DNA of 64,000 nucleotides, from positions 434,001 to 498,000 of the forward strand of contig NZ_CP011005.1 in NCBI RefSeq assembly GCF_000950575.1. The letters run 5' to 3'. Below are positions 53,832 through 63,319 of this stretch, one piece after another. The notes beneath the pieces are model-generated. The model saw only the letters and a list, made by a program, of their open reading frames with translations, had not been told where the DNA came from and made no database searches. The stretch is from Psychromicrobium lacuslunae (GTDB lineage: Bacteria; Actinomycetota; Actinomycetes; Actinomycetales; Micrococcaceae). The translations under genes and the position numbers were made by a program. How positions within the stretch are numbered: position 1 is the stretch's first letter; each line of letters opens with the position of its first letter.

Positions 53832-54892
53832 GTCTTGAACGTCGAGTGCTGATCCTTGCCCATACCGGCAGGGAAGATTCGATGATCGCCGCCCTGCAGG
53901 TCTGTGAACAATTGCAGGCAGCCGGACTGCGCGCGGTGATGACCGCTGAGGACATCACCGACATCCTGACCCACTTCGGCCCGCTACAGGTACCGGCTCA
54001 GACCTTGGGACAGGGCGTGGAGCTTGCCCAGTTGGAGCTAGTGATGGTGCTCGGCGGGGACGGTACCATCTTGCGAGCGGCCGAATTAGTGCACGGTCTC
54101 GACGTGCCGCTGCTCGGTGTCAACCTGGGACATGTTGGTTTCTTAGCCGAGAGTGAGCGTGCCGATCTAGCTCAGACAGTTGACTGGGTGGTGAAGAAAA
54201 CCTACACCGTGGAAGAGCGGATGACGATTGATGTCACGCTCTGGGTGGCCGGTGAAAAGGCAGCGCATACTTGGGCTCTCAATGAGGTTTCGGTGGAAAA
54301 AAGTGACCGAGAGCGGATGCTGGAGGTGGTCACCGAGGTCGACGGCAGGCCGCTCAGTGCTTTCGGCTGTGACGGCGTCGTGATGGCAACGCCGACCGGT
54401 TCCACTGCTTACGCCTTTTCGGCGGGCGGGCCGGTTGTCTGGCCGGGCGTCGATGCCATGTTAATGGTGCCGATCAGTGCCCACGCGCTGTTTGCTAAAC
54501 CTTTGGTGGTTTCGCCGCAGTCTCGGCTTGCCGTTGAAGTCCTGGAGCGCAATGGTGCGCACGGGGTGATGTGGTGTGACGGCAGGCGCTCCTGGCCGCT
54601 GCCGCCGGGGTCGCGCATCGAAGTGACTCGTTCAAACATTCCAGTTCGGCTGGCACGCACCTCTGATGTGCCGTTCTCGGCGCGCCTGGTACGCAAATTC
54701 CAATTGCCCATCCAGGGCTGGCGGGGACCAGTGCCCGAAGCTGAGCGGGCCGGTACCAAGCCGATTCCGGTGGTCCGGGCGAAGCGGCGGATGCCGTTTA
54801 ACCCTGGTGCGCAAGCAGCCGAGACGACAGAGATGTCAGCACGATCGGAAACGAGTGGTGATCTGGGCTCAGAGGGGGAGGCCACTCAGTGA
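53828..54892 (+). CDS. nadK: NAD kinase
   Basis: 354 aa. It phosphorylates NAD to NADP. GGDGT is in LGGDGTILRAAELV at about 76-89, NLGHVGFLAE follows at 99-108, and the TPTGSTAYAFSAGGPVV loop near residue 187. A C-terminal extension of about 60 residues (from GWRGPVPEAERAGTKPI) is longer than the usual family end and is charged. Overlaps recN by 4 bases. Confidence 0.96.
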   Translation: MSLERRVLILAHTGREDSMIAALQVCEQLQAAGLRAVMTAEDITDILTHFGPLQVPAQTLGQGVELAQLELVMVLGGDGTILRAAELVHGLDVPLLGVNLGHVGFLAESERADLAQTVDWVVKKTYTVEERMTIDVTLWVAGEKAAHTWALNEVSVEKSDRERMLEVVTEVDGRPLSAFGCDGVVMATPTGSTAYAFSAGGPVVWPGVDAMLMVPISAHALFAKPLVVSPQSRLAVEVLERNGAHGVMWCDGRRSWPLPPGSRIEVTRSNIPVRLARTSDVPFSARLVRKFQLPIQGWRGPVPEAERAGTKPIPVVRAKRRMPFNPGAQAAETTEMSARSETSGDLGSEGEATQ

Positions 54893-56586
54893 TTGAAGAA
54901 ATCCGAATCAGGGATCTCGGCGTGATAGCCGAGGCGACGCTGCCTTTGGAACCCGGCTTTAACGTGGTCACCGGTGAGACCGGGGCGGGTAAAACCATGG
55001 TGGTAACCGCTGTCGGTCTGCTGTTGGGTGCCCGTTCCGACGCTGGTGCAGTGCGTCTGAGCGCAAAGGCCGCTGCCGCTGAAGCAACTGTGCAGCTCTC
55101 CAATGAACATTCGGTGCTGCAACAGGTTGCGGACGCAGGAGGTGAAATCGAAAGCTTCCAAGGGGGCGCTGAACTCCTGCTCACTCGTACGGTTGCGGCT
55201 GATGGCCGTAGCCGGGCGATAGTAGGGGGCCGAACGGCTCCGATCGCGGTGCTCGCCGAAATCGGTCAGCAATTAGTAGTGGTGCATGGTCAGTCCGATC
55301 AGATCAGATTGAAGAGCGCGGCTGCGCAGCGCGAGGCATTGGACTCCTTTGCCGGACCGAAATTCGCGGTAGCCCTGGAAGAGTACCAAAACCGTTACCA
55401 GCGTTGGCGCCAAGCGCAGCAGGAACTCGAGCATTTGCGCAGCCAGGGCCGAGAACGGGCAGCGCAAGCCGCCGAGCTCAGCACGGCGCTCGCGGAGATC
55501 GATCAGGTTGACCCGCAGCCTAATGAAGACGAAGATCTCAAGGTCGAGGCGATTAAATTATCGAATGTTGAGTCGCTCCGCTTGGCGGCCGGGCAAGCGC
55601 AAGAAGCATTGATCGCCAGTGAATACGGCGACGACGTCGATGCCAGTAGCTTGGTGGACTCCGCGAAGCGCGCTCTGGAGCAGGTTGCCGAACACGATGA
55701 AAGTCTGGCGGCGGTAGCGGCCCGGGTAGCCGAGTTGGGGTATCTGATCGCTGATGCGGCTGCTGAACTGTCTAGTTATCTCTCGACTTTGGATGCCGAC
55801 GCTCCAGGGCGGTTGGCAGCCATTGAGGACCGTCGGGGTGAACTCGGGGCCCTGACCCGGAAGTACGCGCCGAGTATCGATGAAGTGTTGCAGTGGGCGG
55901 CTGCTTCACGGGCCCGGCTGGATGAATTGCAGGATGATTCGAGTCGAATCGAGGAGCTGCAGGCCGAGGTTGAGGCGGCAGATGCCGAGTTGAGCGTGCT
56001 GAGCAATGAACTGACTCAGCAACGTCGAAGTGCTGCGGTTGAGTTATCGACCCGGGTGACCAAGGAATTGGCTGCCCTGGCAATGGCTGAGGCGAAATTG
56101 CAGATCGAGGTGACCGATGCCGCGCGCGGCCCACAGGGTGCCGATGAAATTGCCTTCCTCCTGCAACCACACCCCGGTTCCCCGGCCAGGCCGGTCGGTA
56201 AGGGGGCATCCGGTGGCGAGCTCTCCAGGGTGATGCTCGCGATCGAAGTGGTATTGGCCGCCGTGGATCCGGTGCCGACCTTCGTCTTCGATGAGGTCGA
56301 CGCTGGCGTCGGCGGTAAGGCAGCAGTGGAAATCGGTCGTAGATTGGCCATGCTGGCGAAGCACGTCCAAGTCCTGGTAGTGACTCATCTGCCTCAGGTA
56401 GCAGCTTTCGCCGATAATCACATCAGGGTGCTCAAAACATCGGAAGGTGGCTTCACTTCTTCCGATGTGCGGGCGCTGGGTGATGCCGAGCGAGTCCGCG
56501 AGCTGGCCCGGATGCTGGCCGGCCAAGAAGATTCGGCGAATGCTCAAGCGCACGCCCAGGAACTGCTGGACGAGGCACGAGGTTAA
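54889..56586 (+). CDS. recN: DNA repair protein RecN
   Basis: 565 aa, SMC-like. Walker A GETGAGKT is at 29-36; long coiled coils lie at about 160-390; the signature SGGELSRVMLAIEVVL near 446 and Walker B PTFVFDEVDAGVGG near 463 close the head. It works in double-strand break repair. GTG start at 54889 overlaps nadK. No LexA box is obvious upstream. Confidence 0.95.
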   Translation: MIEEIRIRDLGVIAEATLPLEPGFNVVTGETGAGKTMVVTAVGLLLGARSDAGAVRLSAKAAAAEATVQLSNEHSVLQQVADAGGEIESFQGGAELLLTRTVAADGRSRAIVGGRTAPIAVLAEIGQQLVVVHGQSDQIRLKSAAAQREALDSFAGPKFAVALEEYQNRYQRWRQAQQELEHLRSQGRERAAQAAELSTALAEIDQVDPQPNEDEDLKVEAIKLSNVESLRLAAGQAQEALIASEYGDDVDASSLVDSAKRALEQVAEHDESLAAVAARVAELGYLIADAAAELSSYLSTLDADAPGRLAAIEDRRGELGALTRKYAPSIDEVLQWAAASRARLDELQDDSSRIEELQAEVEAADAELSVLSNELTQQRRSAAVELSTRVTKELAALAMAEAKLQIEVTDAARGPQGADEIAFLLQPHPGSPARPVGKGASGGELSRVMLAIEVVLAAVDPVPTFVFDEVDAGVGGKAAVEIGRRLAMLAKHVQVLVVTHLPQVAAFADNHIRVLKTSEGGFTSSDVRALGDAERVRELARMLAGQEDSANAQAHAQELLDEARG

Positions 56587-56620
56587 TCGGGTCCCAGTTC
56601 GGCAGCTGAGATAGGACGGC

Positions 56621-57094
56621 TCAGCTCAGCCGCGAAAGTTCACGGACGGTGCGGACCATCATGGCGTGCACCACGAGCGGATGGAATACTCGTACCGGCA
56701 AGAAGTACAACCTACCTCGCCAGTTCTGAAAAGCCACTGCCGTAGTGGTCCGCAATAACAAGCGTTCCGCGTCGAAGGCGACACCGCAACGAAAGTTCAG
56801 ATGTGAGTCGTCGGCTATGATCAACGCTTCTTCGCCGTACACCTTGATCCGATCGAAGACAGTGCGCGGTGCGCGTTTGATTCCGATCAGTCCGACCAGC
56901 ATTTGTCGTAAGCTCATGAGCGTTACCACCCAACGAGGCATCGTCTGCGCCGAAAACATGGTGCGTGCCCAGACTTCCGGATCTGTGACCTTGCTCGCGG
57001 CCGAATTCGATGAAACCGGCACCATAATCACGTCGGCGTAGTCAGGACGTGGCATATCGGCCAATGCGCTCGAGCTAAAACGGGGTTGCTCCAT
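56621..57094 (-). CDS. DUF2867-like protein
   Basis: 157 aa. Segments YADVIMVPVSSNSAASKVTDPEVWARTMFSA, IKRAPRTVFDRIKVYGEEALIIADDSHLNFRCGVAFD and RLYFLPVRVFHPLVVHAMMVRTV match the DUF2867/SRPBCC-like family. Function unknown. The ATG at 57094 lies 7 nt after the -10 box TAGACT, so the leaderless start is preferred to the 26-codon longer reading. It is divergent from pyrG. Confidence 0.7.
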   Translation of the reverse strand: MEQPRFSSSALADMPRPDYADVIMVPVSSNSAASKVTDPEVWARTMFSAQTMPRWVVTLMSLRQMLVGLIGIKRAPRTVFDRIKVYGEEALIIADDSHLNFRCGVAFDAERLLLRTTTAVAFQNWRGRLYFLPVRVFHPLVVHAMMVRTVRELSRLS

Positions 57095-57101
57095 GCGTGT
57101 C

Positions 57102-57133
57102 AGTCTAGTCAAGTCGTAAATCGATGATAGGCT
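57102..57133. promoter_or_regulatory. Overlapping divergent leaderless promoters of the DUF2867-like gene and pyrG
   Basis: Minus strand: TAGACT at 57107-57102, 7 nt before ATG 57094. Plus strand: TAGGCT at 57128-57133, 8 nt before GTG 57142. The two start codons are only 47 bases apart, so RNA polymerase binding at the two promoters should compete. Confidence 0.6.
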
Positions 57134-57141
57134 TGAATTCC

Positions 57142-58851
57142 GTGGTGCAGCGATCATTCTCCCGGTTCTCAAGTCCCTCCAGCAACTCTTCGGCGGCTCT
57201 TACCCGCCATATTTTCGTCACTGGAGGCGTGGCTTCTTCCCTCGGCAAAGGCCTGACCGCCTCCAGCCTGGGACATCTCCTGCGAGCTCGTGGTCTGTCA
57301 GTGACCATGCAGAAACTCGACCCTTATCTCAATGTCGATCCCGGCACCATGAACCCTTTCCAGCATGGCGAGGTTTTTGTCACCGATGACGGTGCGGAGA
57401 CCGATCTGGACATTGGGCACTATGAGCGGTTCCTCGATGAAAACCTCGAAGGCTCGGCCAATGTCACCACTGGTCAGGTGTACTCCACGGTGATCGCTAA
57501 AGAGCGTCGCGGTGAGTACTTGGGTGATACCGTCCAGGTCATCCCGCATATCACCGACGAGATCAAGCGCCGGATGCGGTTGCCCGCCACTGAGCATCCA
57601 AGTAAGGCTCCGGACATTATTATCACCGAGATCGGTGGCACGGTCGGAGATATTGAATCGCAGCCCTTCCTGGAGGCCGCCCGCCAAGTTCGTCAGGACA
57701 TCGGTCGTGCCAATGTTTTCTTCCTGCATGTCTCGTTGGTGCCGTATATCGGTCCTTCTCAGGAGCTGAAGACCAAGCCCACTCAGCACTCGGTGGCGGC
57801 GCTGCGTTCCATCGGTATTCAACCGGATGCCATCGTGATTCGCTCGGATCGCGAAGTGCCGGACGCGATGCGAGCCAAAATCGGCCGGATGTGCGATGTG
57901 GATACTGATGCGGTGATCAATGCCGCCGATGCACCAAGCATTTACGACATCCCCAAGACGCTGCACAGCCAAGGCCTTGACGCCTATATTGTGCGGGCCC
58001 TTGACTTGCCCTTCACCGATGTGGACTGGAGCACCTGGGATAAATTGCTCGACGCTGTGCACAACCCCTCCCACGAGGTTGAGGTGGCCCTAGTCGGCAA
58101 GTACATTGATCTGCCCGATGCTTATCTTTCGGTCACCGAGGCACTGCGTGCTGGCGGCTTCGCCAATAGCGCCAAGGTCGCGATCCGTTGGGTGCCTTCC
58201 GATTTGTGCTCCACTCCCGAAGGCGCCGCCAAAGCGCTCGACGGGGTTGACGCTATCTGCGTGCCTGGTGGCTTTGGGATTCGCGGCTTGGAAGGCAAGC
58301 TCGGTGCCTTGAGATTTGCTCGGGAGAACCAGCTGCCCGCGCTTGGCTTGTGCCTAGGTTTGCAGTGCATGGTGATTGAATACTCCCGCAATGTGCTCGG
58401 ACTGGAAGGCGCTTCTTCCTCAGAGTTCGAACCGGACGCGCCGCATCACGTGATCGCCACCATGGAAGAACAGCTTGAGATTGTTGATGGCAAAGGCGAC
58501 CTAGGTGGCACCATGCGGCTAGGACTCTACGAGGCTAAGTTGCTGGAGGGGTCCGTGGTCGCTGAGACTTATGGCGCCAATACTGCGAGCGAACGGCATC
58601 GGCACCGCTACGAAGTCAATAATAAATACCGACCCCAGCTCGCCGAGGCTGGCTTGGTCTTCTCCGGGACTTCTCCGGACGGCAAACTGGTGGAATACGT
58701 CGAATTGCCGCGTGAGGTGCATCCTTACTATGTTGCGACCCAGGCACACCCCGAACTCTCTTCACGTCCCACCCGACCCAATGCGCTCTTTATCGGCCTG
58801 GTCAAGGCGGCCTTGGTGCGGCAGAGCGAAACCCGGCTGCTGGAAGTCTGA
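57142..58851 (+). CDS. pyrG: CTP synthase
   Basis: 569 aa. It makes CTP from UTP, ATP and glutamine. The synthase domain has the P-loop [20 protein letters not shown] at about 25-44; the glutaminase domain has the nucleophile Cys in [16 protein letters not shown]. The GTG at 57142 fits the leaderless promoter; an upstream ATG at 57124 lies within the -10 region. Length and motifs are complete. Confidence 0.96.
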   Translation: MVQRSFSRFSSPSSNSSAALTRHIFVTGGVASSLGKGLTASSLGHLLRARGLSVTMQKLDPYLNVDPGTMNPFQHGEVFVTDDGAETDLDIGHYERFLDENLEGSANVTTGQVYSTVIAKERRGEYLGDTVQVIPHITDEIKRRMRLPATEHPSKAPDIIITEIGGTVGDIESQPFLEAARQVRQDIGRANVFFLHVSLVPYIGPSQELKTKPTQHSVAALRSIGIQPDAIVIRSDREVPDAMRAKIGRMCDVDTDAVINAADAPSIYDIPKTLHSQGLDAYIVRALDLPFTDVDWSTWDKLLDAVHNPSHEVEVALVGKYIDLPDAYLSVTEALRAGGFANSAKVAIRWVPSDLCSTPEGAAKALDGVDAICVPGGFGIRGLEGKLGALRFARENQLPALGLCLGLQCMVIEYSRNVLGLEGASSSEFEPDAPHHVIATMEEQLEIVDGKGDLGGTMRLGLYEAKLLEGSVVAETYGANTASERHRHRYEVNNKYRPQLAEAGLVFSGTSPDGKLVEYVELPREVHPYYVATQAHPELSSRPTRPNALFIGLVKAALVRQSETRLLEV

Positions 58852-58863
58852 GCGGACCAGCTG

Positions 58864-59538
58864 ATGAGCGTCAAGGATGAGCCTGATTTCCGCAAGGTGG
58901 TCAGCCGTGAGACGGCTTTTCACGGCCGGATTTGGGACGTGCTGCGGGACACCTTTGAACTCTCGCCGGGCAGCGAGCAGCTGACCCGTGAGTACATCGA
59001 TCACCCCGGCGCAGTTGCCGTGGTGGTGCTTGACGAGGAACACAATGTGCTGCTGCTACGCCAGTATCGGCACCCGGTACGGGCTTCGCAATGGGAGATC
59101 CCGGCCGGACTGCTCGATATTGAGGGTGAGGACTTCCACATCGCGGCCGCCCGCGAACTAGCCGAGGAGGCGGATCTGGTCGCCAGCGACTGGAAGGTTT
59201 TGCTGGATGTGAACAATTCGGCTGGATCATCGGCCGAAGCGGTCCGGATCTACCTGGCACGTGGCATCTCCGCGGTTCCTGAAGCCGAGCGTCATCAGCG
59301 CACCGCCGAGGAAGCAGAAATTACCTTACGCTGGGTCCCGCTGACCGAAGCCGTCACAGCCGCGCTCAGTGGCGACTTGCATTCTTTTAGCGCGATTAGC
59401 GGGGTGTTGGCGGCTGCCGCTGTGCAGCGCCAGGGCTTCGAACAGCTTCGTCCGGCCGATGCTCCCTGGCCAGAACATCCCAGCTGCTTCCCAGCCTCAG
59501 CGGTTAGCGGCGATTCCGGCTCTCAGAAGACTTCATGA
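58864..59538 (+). CDS. NUDIX hydrolase, ADP-ribose pyrophosphatase type
   Basis: 224 aa. The Nudix box is [24 protein letters not shown], with the REXXEE core REL-AEE intact, preceded by the LREY-type ADP-ribose pyrophosphatase segment ([16 protein letters not shown]). It is the counterpart of Rv1700. It degrades ADP-ribose. It overlaps xerD by 4 bases. Confidence 0.92.
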   Translation: MSVKDEPDFRKVVSRETAFHGRIWDVLRDTFELSPGSEQLTREYIDHPGAVAVVVLDEEHNVLLLRQYRHPVRASQWEIPAGLLDIEGEDFHIAAARELAEEADLVASDWKVLLDVNNSAGSSAEAVRIYLARGISAVPEAERHQRTAEEAEITLRWVPLTEAVTAALSGDLHSFSAISGVLAAAAVQRQGFEQLRPADAPWPEHPSCFPASAVSGDSGSQKTS

Positions 59539-60512
59539 CGGCAGCGGTTCCGGAGCAAACGGTACCGGAGCTGCCCGGGCCATTGCGCCGTGCGCTGCGC
59601 GATTATCTGCAGCATCTAGCTGTGGAGCGTGGCCTTGCTGCCAATACCATGTCGGCTTATCGCCGAGATTTGCAGCGCTACCTGAACTTCCTGGTGGGCC
59701 AAGGCCTCGGTGCGCCAGCTGAGGTGACGGCCAAACATGTCACCGCCTTTGCGCAGGCAATTGCCACCGGCACCGACGGGCTGAGCGTGCTTGGCGTCCG
59801 GTCGGCCGCTCGTACCATTGTCGCGGTCCGTGGTTTGCATAAATTTTGGGCGCTGGAAGGCATCAGCCCCTCCGATCCGGCGAGTGATGTGCATCCTCCA
59901 ATGCCGGGTCGCCGCTTGCCGAAAGCGATTAGCGTGGCCGAGGTGAGCAGCATTTTGGAAGCTGCGGGTGATGACACCGCCACCGGCTTGCGAGACCGCG
60001 CGCTACTAGAATTTTTGTACTCCACCGGCGCCAGAATCTCTGAAGCCATCGGCCTGGACGTGGACGATGTGCTCGGGGCCTCGGCGGAGGATCCGGAGGG
60101 CGCGGTGGTTCGGCTTTTCGGTAAAGGTTCCAAGGAGCGGGTAGTGCCGCTCGGTTCGTATGCGGCGCGGGCCGTGGACGCCTACCTGGTGCGTGGTCGT
60201 CCACTGCTTTCCTCAAAAGGTAAGGCGACGCCCGCCCTGTTTCTCAACGCCCGTGGCGGTAGGCTGAGTCGACAAAGTGCCTGGACGATCTTGAAAGTGG
60301 CCGCCGAAAAAGCCGAAATCACCAAGGATGTCTCGCCGCACACACTGCGGCATTCCTTTGCGACTCATCTTTTAGAGGGCGGCGCCGATGTCCGGGTGGT
60401 CCAAGAACTGCTAGGTCATGCTTCGGTGACCACGACCCAGGTGTATACCCTAGTGACTGTAGATACTCTGCGCGAGGTTTATGCGGCTGCCCATCCGCGT
60501 GCCCTCGGCTGA
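59535..60512 (+). CDS. xerD: Tyrosine recombinase XerD
   Basis: 325 aa. It resolves chromosome dimers at dif with XerC. An N-terminal SAM-like domain (20-120) precedes the catalytic core: Arg167 in STGARISE, Lys200 region [11 protein letters not shown], His269 and Arg272 in [13 protein letters not shown], His295 and Tyr304 in [13 protein letters not shown]. All catalytic residues are present, so it is chromosomal XerD and not an integrase remnant. Confidence 0.95.
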   Translation: MTAAVPEQTVPELPGPLRRALRDYLQHLAVERGLAANTMSAYRRDLQRYLNFLVGQGLGAPAEVTAKHVTAFAQAIATGTDGLSVLGVRSAARTIVAVRGLHKFWALEGISPSDPASDVHPPMPGRRLPKAISVAEVSSILEAAGDDTATGLRDRALLEFLYSTGARISEAIGLDVDDVLGASAEDPEGAVVRLFGKGSKERVVPLGSYAARAVDAYLVRGRPLLSSKGKATPALFLNARGGRLSRQSAWTILKVAAEKAEITKDVSPHTLRHSFATHLLEGGADVRVVQELLGHASVTTTQVYTLVTVDTLREVYAAAHPRALG

Positions 60513-60535
60513 GCGGGCACTCGGAGGGGACCGGT

Positions 60536-61990
60536 ATGAGAACCGTGAAGAGATTGCTGTCTTTTGTGGCGGCGTTGTTTTTTGCTGGCATGCTCAGCGC
60601 ACCTGCGGCCTTCGCCGAGGCACCAAGCAAAATCGTGGTGGAGGATACCGCTGGTGTGCTCTATCAACCGCAGCTCCTCGCCGAGCTGCAGAAAATAGAT
60701 TTCTACCTGCCCACTCAGGTGGTGATCTACACCCGGAATGGCAAGTACTCGGATAATTTGAACGAGGAGCTACTCAAGTTCGCGCGCACCAAGCATCCCG
60801 AATGGATAAGTGGCGACGGTCAAAAATGGGCGAACGGTCTCTACATCTTCGTGCTTGATCCAATCGGTCGACAGGTCGGTACCTATTTCGGCGAAGACCG
60901 CAAGTTATCCCTTGATGATCAGAAGAACATCCAGGAATCCACCAAAAAAATGCTGCGTGAAGCGCAATGGACGGATGGCGTAGTGCAGGGCGTGAAATCG
61001 GCGGCCGAGCTGATTGGCCGGCCCTGGTACCGCTCACCGGGTCTTTATTGGGCTTCCGGCATCATCGGCGGCGGCGGGCTGCTGAGTTTCGGCGGCTGGC
61101 AGCTTTACCGGGCCAATAATCGGCAAAAATTCGCCGATCAGTTAGCGCTGGGGACGACGGCCTATACCTCGGTGAGCTTGAACCTGGAAGTGACTGAGCT
61201 CGATGCCAGCACCATCCCAGCCTCCTCCAAATATGGTTCAAAGCTATTGGAACGCTGGCAGACTTTCTCCGCTAAGTATCGCGAACTCACCGAGGCTAAG
61301 GACCGGCTTGAGTCGATGAGCAAGAAACAACGCTCAAAGAAACCGGCGGTGTCAGCGGCCACCGATTTCGCCAATGCCAGTCAGGAACTGGATGGCCTTG
61401 ACGATGCCATTGCTGACGCAAATTCGCTGCTCAATCTTTCCTCGAACTGGCGGACTGCTTGGGAATCACAGGTTCGTGACTTTAGTGAGGAACTGGATAG
61501 CGTCAAGGGCATGCTGGCGAACTCCCGGACCGCTGGCTCCGAGGAGACCGCCGCTGCGCTGACCGCCCAGGTGACTCAGAGCAAGGAAATGCTTGAACAC
61601 AGCGGCGCGGGCTTGGCCGACGGATCGGTGACGCCCGACCAAGCTCTCGATTCACTCAAGGACTCCCGCACTTTGTTGGCTAGCTTACTGAGTAACCATG
61701 CGGATGCGGTGATCGCGGCGAATACCAAGAGTGATCGAGAAGCCGAACTCATGAGACAAAAACTCCAGGAAGAGGAAAATCGGAACAGGCAGAGCCATCG
61801 CTATCCTGGCAGCATTGTGGATACCAGCTACCCGAATATCCCGTTAATCTCAATCATGAGTTTCCAGAGTGGCATTAGCGCCGGCCAGAGCGCAGTGGAG
61901 ACCAGTAGGACCTCCAGCAGTTCCAGCAGCACCGGCTACGGCAGTAGCGGCGGTAGTTTTTCCGGTTCGGGTAGTTCTTCGCATTTCTGA
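60536..61990 (+). CDS. Secreted/membrane-anchored TPM-like protein (DUF5129 type)
   Basis: 484 aa. Signal peptide 1-27 (ending AAFA|EAP), then a TPM-like domain (VEDTAGVLYQPQLLAELQKIDFYLPTQVVIYTRNGKYS, DGQKWANGLYIFVLDPIGRQVGTYFGEDRKL). A transmembrane helix, GLYWASGIIGGGGLLSFGGW, follows at about 163-182, then helical coiled parts and a Ser/Gly-rich C-terminus. GGAGGGGACC precedes the ATG. Function unknown; TPM domains occur in membrane protein quality control, but nothing here shows this. Confidence 0.75.
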   Translation: MRTVKRLLSFVAALFFAGMLSAPAAFAEAPSKIVVEDTAGVLYQPQLLAELQKIDFYLPTQVVIYTRNGKYSDNLNEELLKFARTKHPEWISGDGQKWANGLYIFVLDPIGRQVGTYFGEDRKLSLDDQKNIQESTKKMLREAQWTDGVVQGVKSAAELIGRPWYRSPGLYWASGIIGGGGLLSFGGWQLYRANNRQKFADQLALGTTAYTSVSLNLEVTELDASTIPASSKYGSKLLERWQTFSAKYRELTEAKDRLESMSKKQRSKKPAVSAATDFANASQELDGLDDAIADANSLLNLSSNWRTAWESQVRDFSEELDSVKGMLANSRTAGSEETAAALTAQVTQSKEMLEHSGAGLADGSVTPDQALDSLKDSRTLLASLLSNHADAVIAANTKSDREAELMRQKLQEEENRNRQSHRYPGSIVDTSYPNIPLISIMSFQSGISAGQSAVETSRTSSSSSSTGYGSSGGSFSGSGSSSHF

Positions 61991-62070
61991 GCGGTCAACC
62001 CGGTGGTTGAATCTCTTGGCTACCGGGCTGAAAATCTCTGAATCATGCGCTCTGAAGCGAGAACACAGCT

Positions 62071-62083
62071 TAGCCTTGGGAGC
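62071..62083 (+). promoter_or_regulatory. -10 box of a leaderless promoter before the kinase gene
   Basis: TAGCCT at 62071-62076 is 7 nt before the ATG at 62084, which argues for that start rather than the ATG at 62045. Confidence 0.6.
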
Positions 62084-63319
62084 ATGACTCGCTTCTTGAA
62101 CTTTGGTAAAACCTGGCTGCCATTACTCGTTGCGGTTTGGTTCTCAGCGGCCTGGTGTATTGCTGAGGCAGGACGTTTTGGCGGAGCGTTTCTCAACTGG
62201 TCTGCGGCCTGGCCCTTAGCGCTGATCACCGCCTCCATCGGGATTGCAGTTGTCTTACCTGGAGTCTCGCTGGCCTTGACCGCTTTATTATTGCTGGCTC
62301 AGGGAGTCCATATCCTGCCCTCCCCGGAAGAGACGAACTGGGCTGTCTACTTCGGTATTTCCATTGCTCTGGGTTTCATTATCTGGACTGCCAGGGAGCG
62401 GCTTCGTTGGATCGCCATTGCAGCCAACGTCCTTTTCATTGCTGCCGGAGCATATCTTTCCGCAATTCGCGGGCATGATTATCCCTACCCGACCGACGCA
62501 AATAATGCTTTTATTAGCCGTGTTTTGACTCTGATAGTAGTCTCTGGGCTTGCCGCAGCCATTGGCTTATTACTCGGTCTTTATGAGAGTCGACTGGCGC
62601 TTTCTCGTACCCAGGTAATCACTCAAAAAGCCTTACAAAACGCCGAGACTGAGCTCGTCATCCAACAGGAGCGGGGGCGAATCTCACGCGATCTGCACGA
62701 TGTTCTGGCACATTCTCTAGCGGTTATTGCTGCGCAAGCTGATGGCACTCGATACGCTAATCCGGAACAGCCCACCGAGGTGGGCGCCGCATTGGAGAGC
62801 ATTGCCGATTCTGCGCGTCGAGCACTAATAGACGCTCAGCTGGTCATAGCAGGAGCGACCGGAGAGACCTCACAGGCACCGCAACCAGGACTCCGAGAAC
62901 TTTCAGACTTGTTGGATCAAACGGCGAACGGAAACATCAGATTACGCCGACGGGACTCGGGTATGCCTGAAGAACTCGCCGCGAGTCAGCAGGTCGCGGT
63001 GTATCGGATAGTGCAAGAGGGTACCGCGAATGCCCTAAAACATGGAGCGGTCGATGGTGAGATCTTGGTGCATTTCGATTGGAAAGAACCGGGTCTAGTA
63101 CTTCAAATTTCTTCCGAACTTTCCGCCTCGATTCCGGTAGAGAACGGTAGCGGGGGCCGCGGTATACCGGGGATGCAAGAACGCGCCCGGCTCGCAGGTG
63201 GTTGGCTATCCAGCCAACGGGACGAGTCCGAAGGCTTGTTTCTGCTCACCGCGTTCATTCCCTATCGCGCTAAGCAACAAGCAGAGTCGCTGCTGACTAA
63301 CGCCGGGGGAGCAGCATGA
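62084..63319 (+). CDS. Sensor histidine kinase, HisKA_3 (NarX/DesK-like)
   Basis: 411 aa. About five transmembrane helices cover 10-170, a large membrane sensor without an extracytoplasmic domain. The HisKA_3 motif is RISRDLHDVLAHSLAVIAAQ with phosphoacceptor His205, and the ATPase N-box is IVQEGTANALKHG, with the closing GGRGIPGMQERARLAGGW. ATGA overlap with the regulator gene. Signal unknown; the layout resembles LiaS/DesK-type sensors of membrane stress. Confidence 0.92.
   Translation: MTRFLNFGKTWLPLLVAVWFSAAWCIAEAGRFGGAFLNWSAAWPLALITASIGIAVVLPGVSLALTALLLLAQGVHILPSPEETNWAVYFGISIALGFIIWTARERLRWIAIAANVLFIAAGAYLSAIRGHDYPYPTDANNAFISRVLTLIVVSGLAAAIGLLLGLYESRLALSRTQVITQKALQNAETELVIQQERGRISRDLHDVLAHSLAVIAAQADGTRYANPEQPTEVGAALESIADSARRALIDAQLVIAGATGETSQAPQPGLRELSDLLDQTANGNIRLRRRDSGMPEELAASQQVAVYRIVQEGTANALKHGAVDGEILVHFDWKEPGLVLQISSELSASIPVENGSGGRGIPGMQERARLAGGWLSSQRDESEGLFLLTAFIPYRAKQQAESLLTNAGGAA

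Noticed and set aside
59535-60512. Integrase of a mobile element
   Set aside because: All features and the neighbourhood (pyrG, NUDIX) fit housekeeping XerD; no att repeats or phage genes are nearby.
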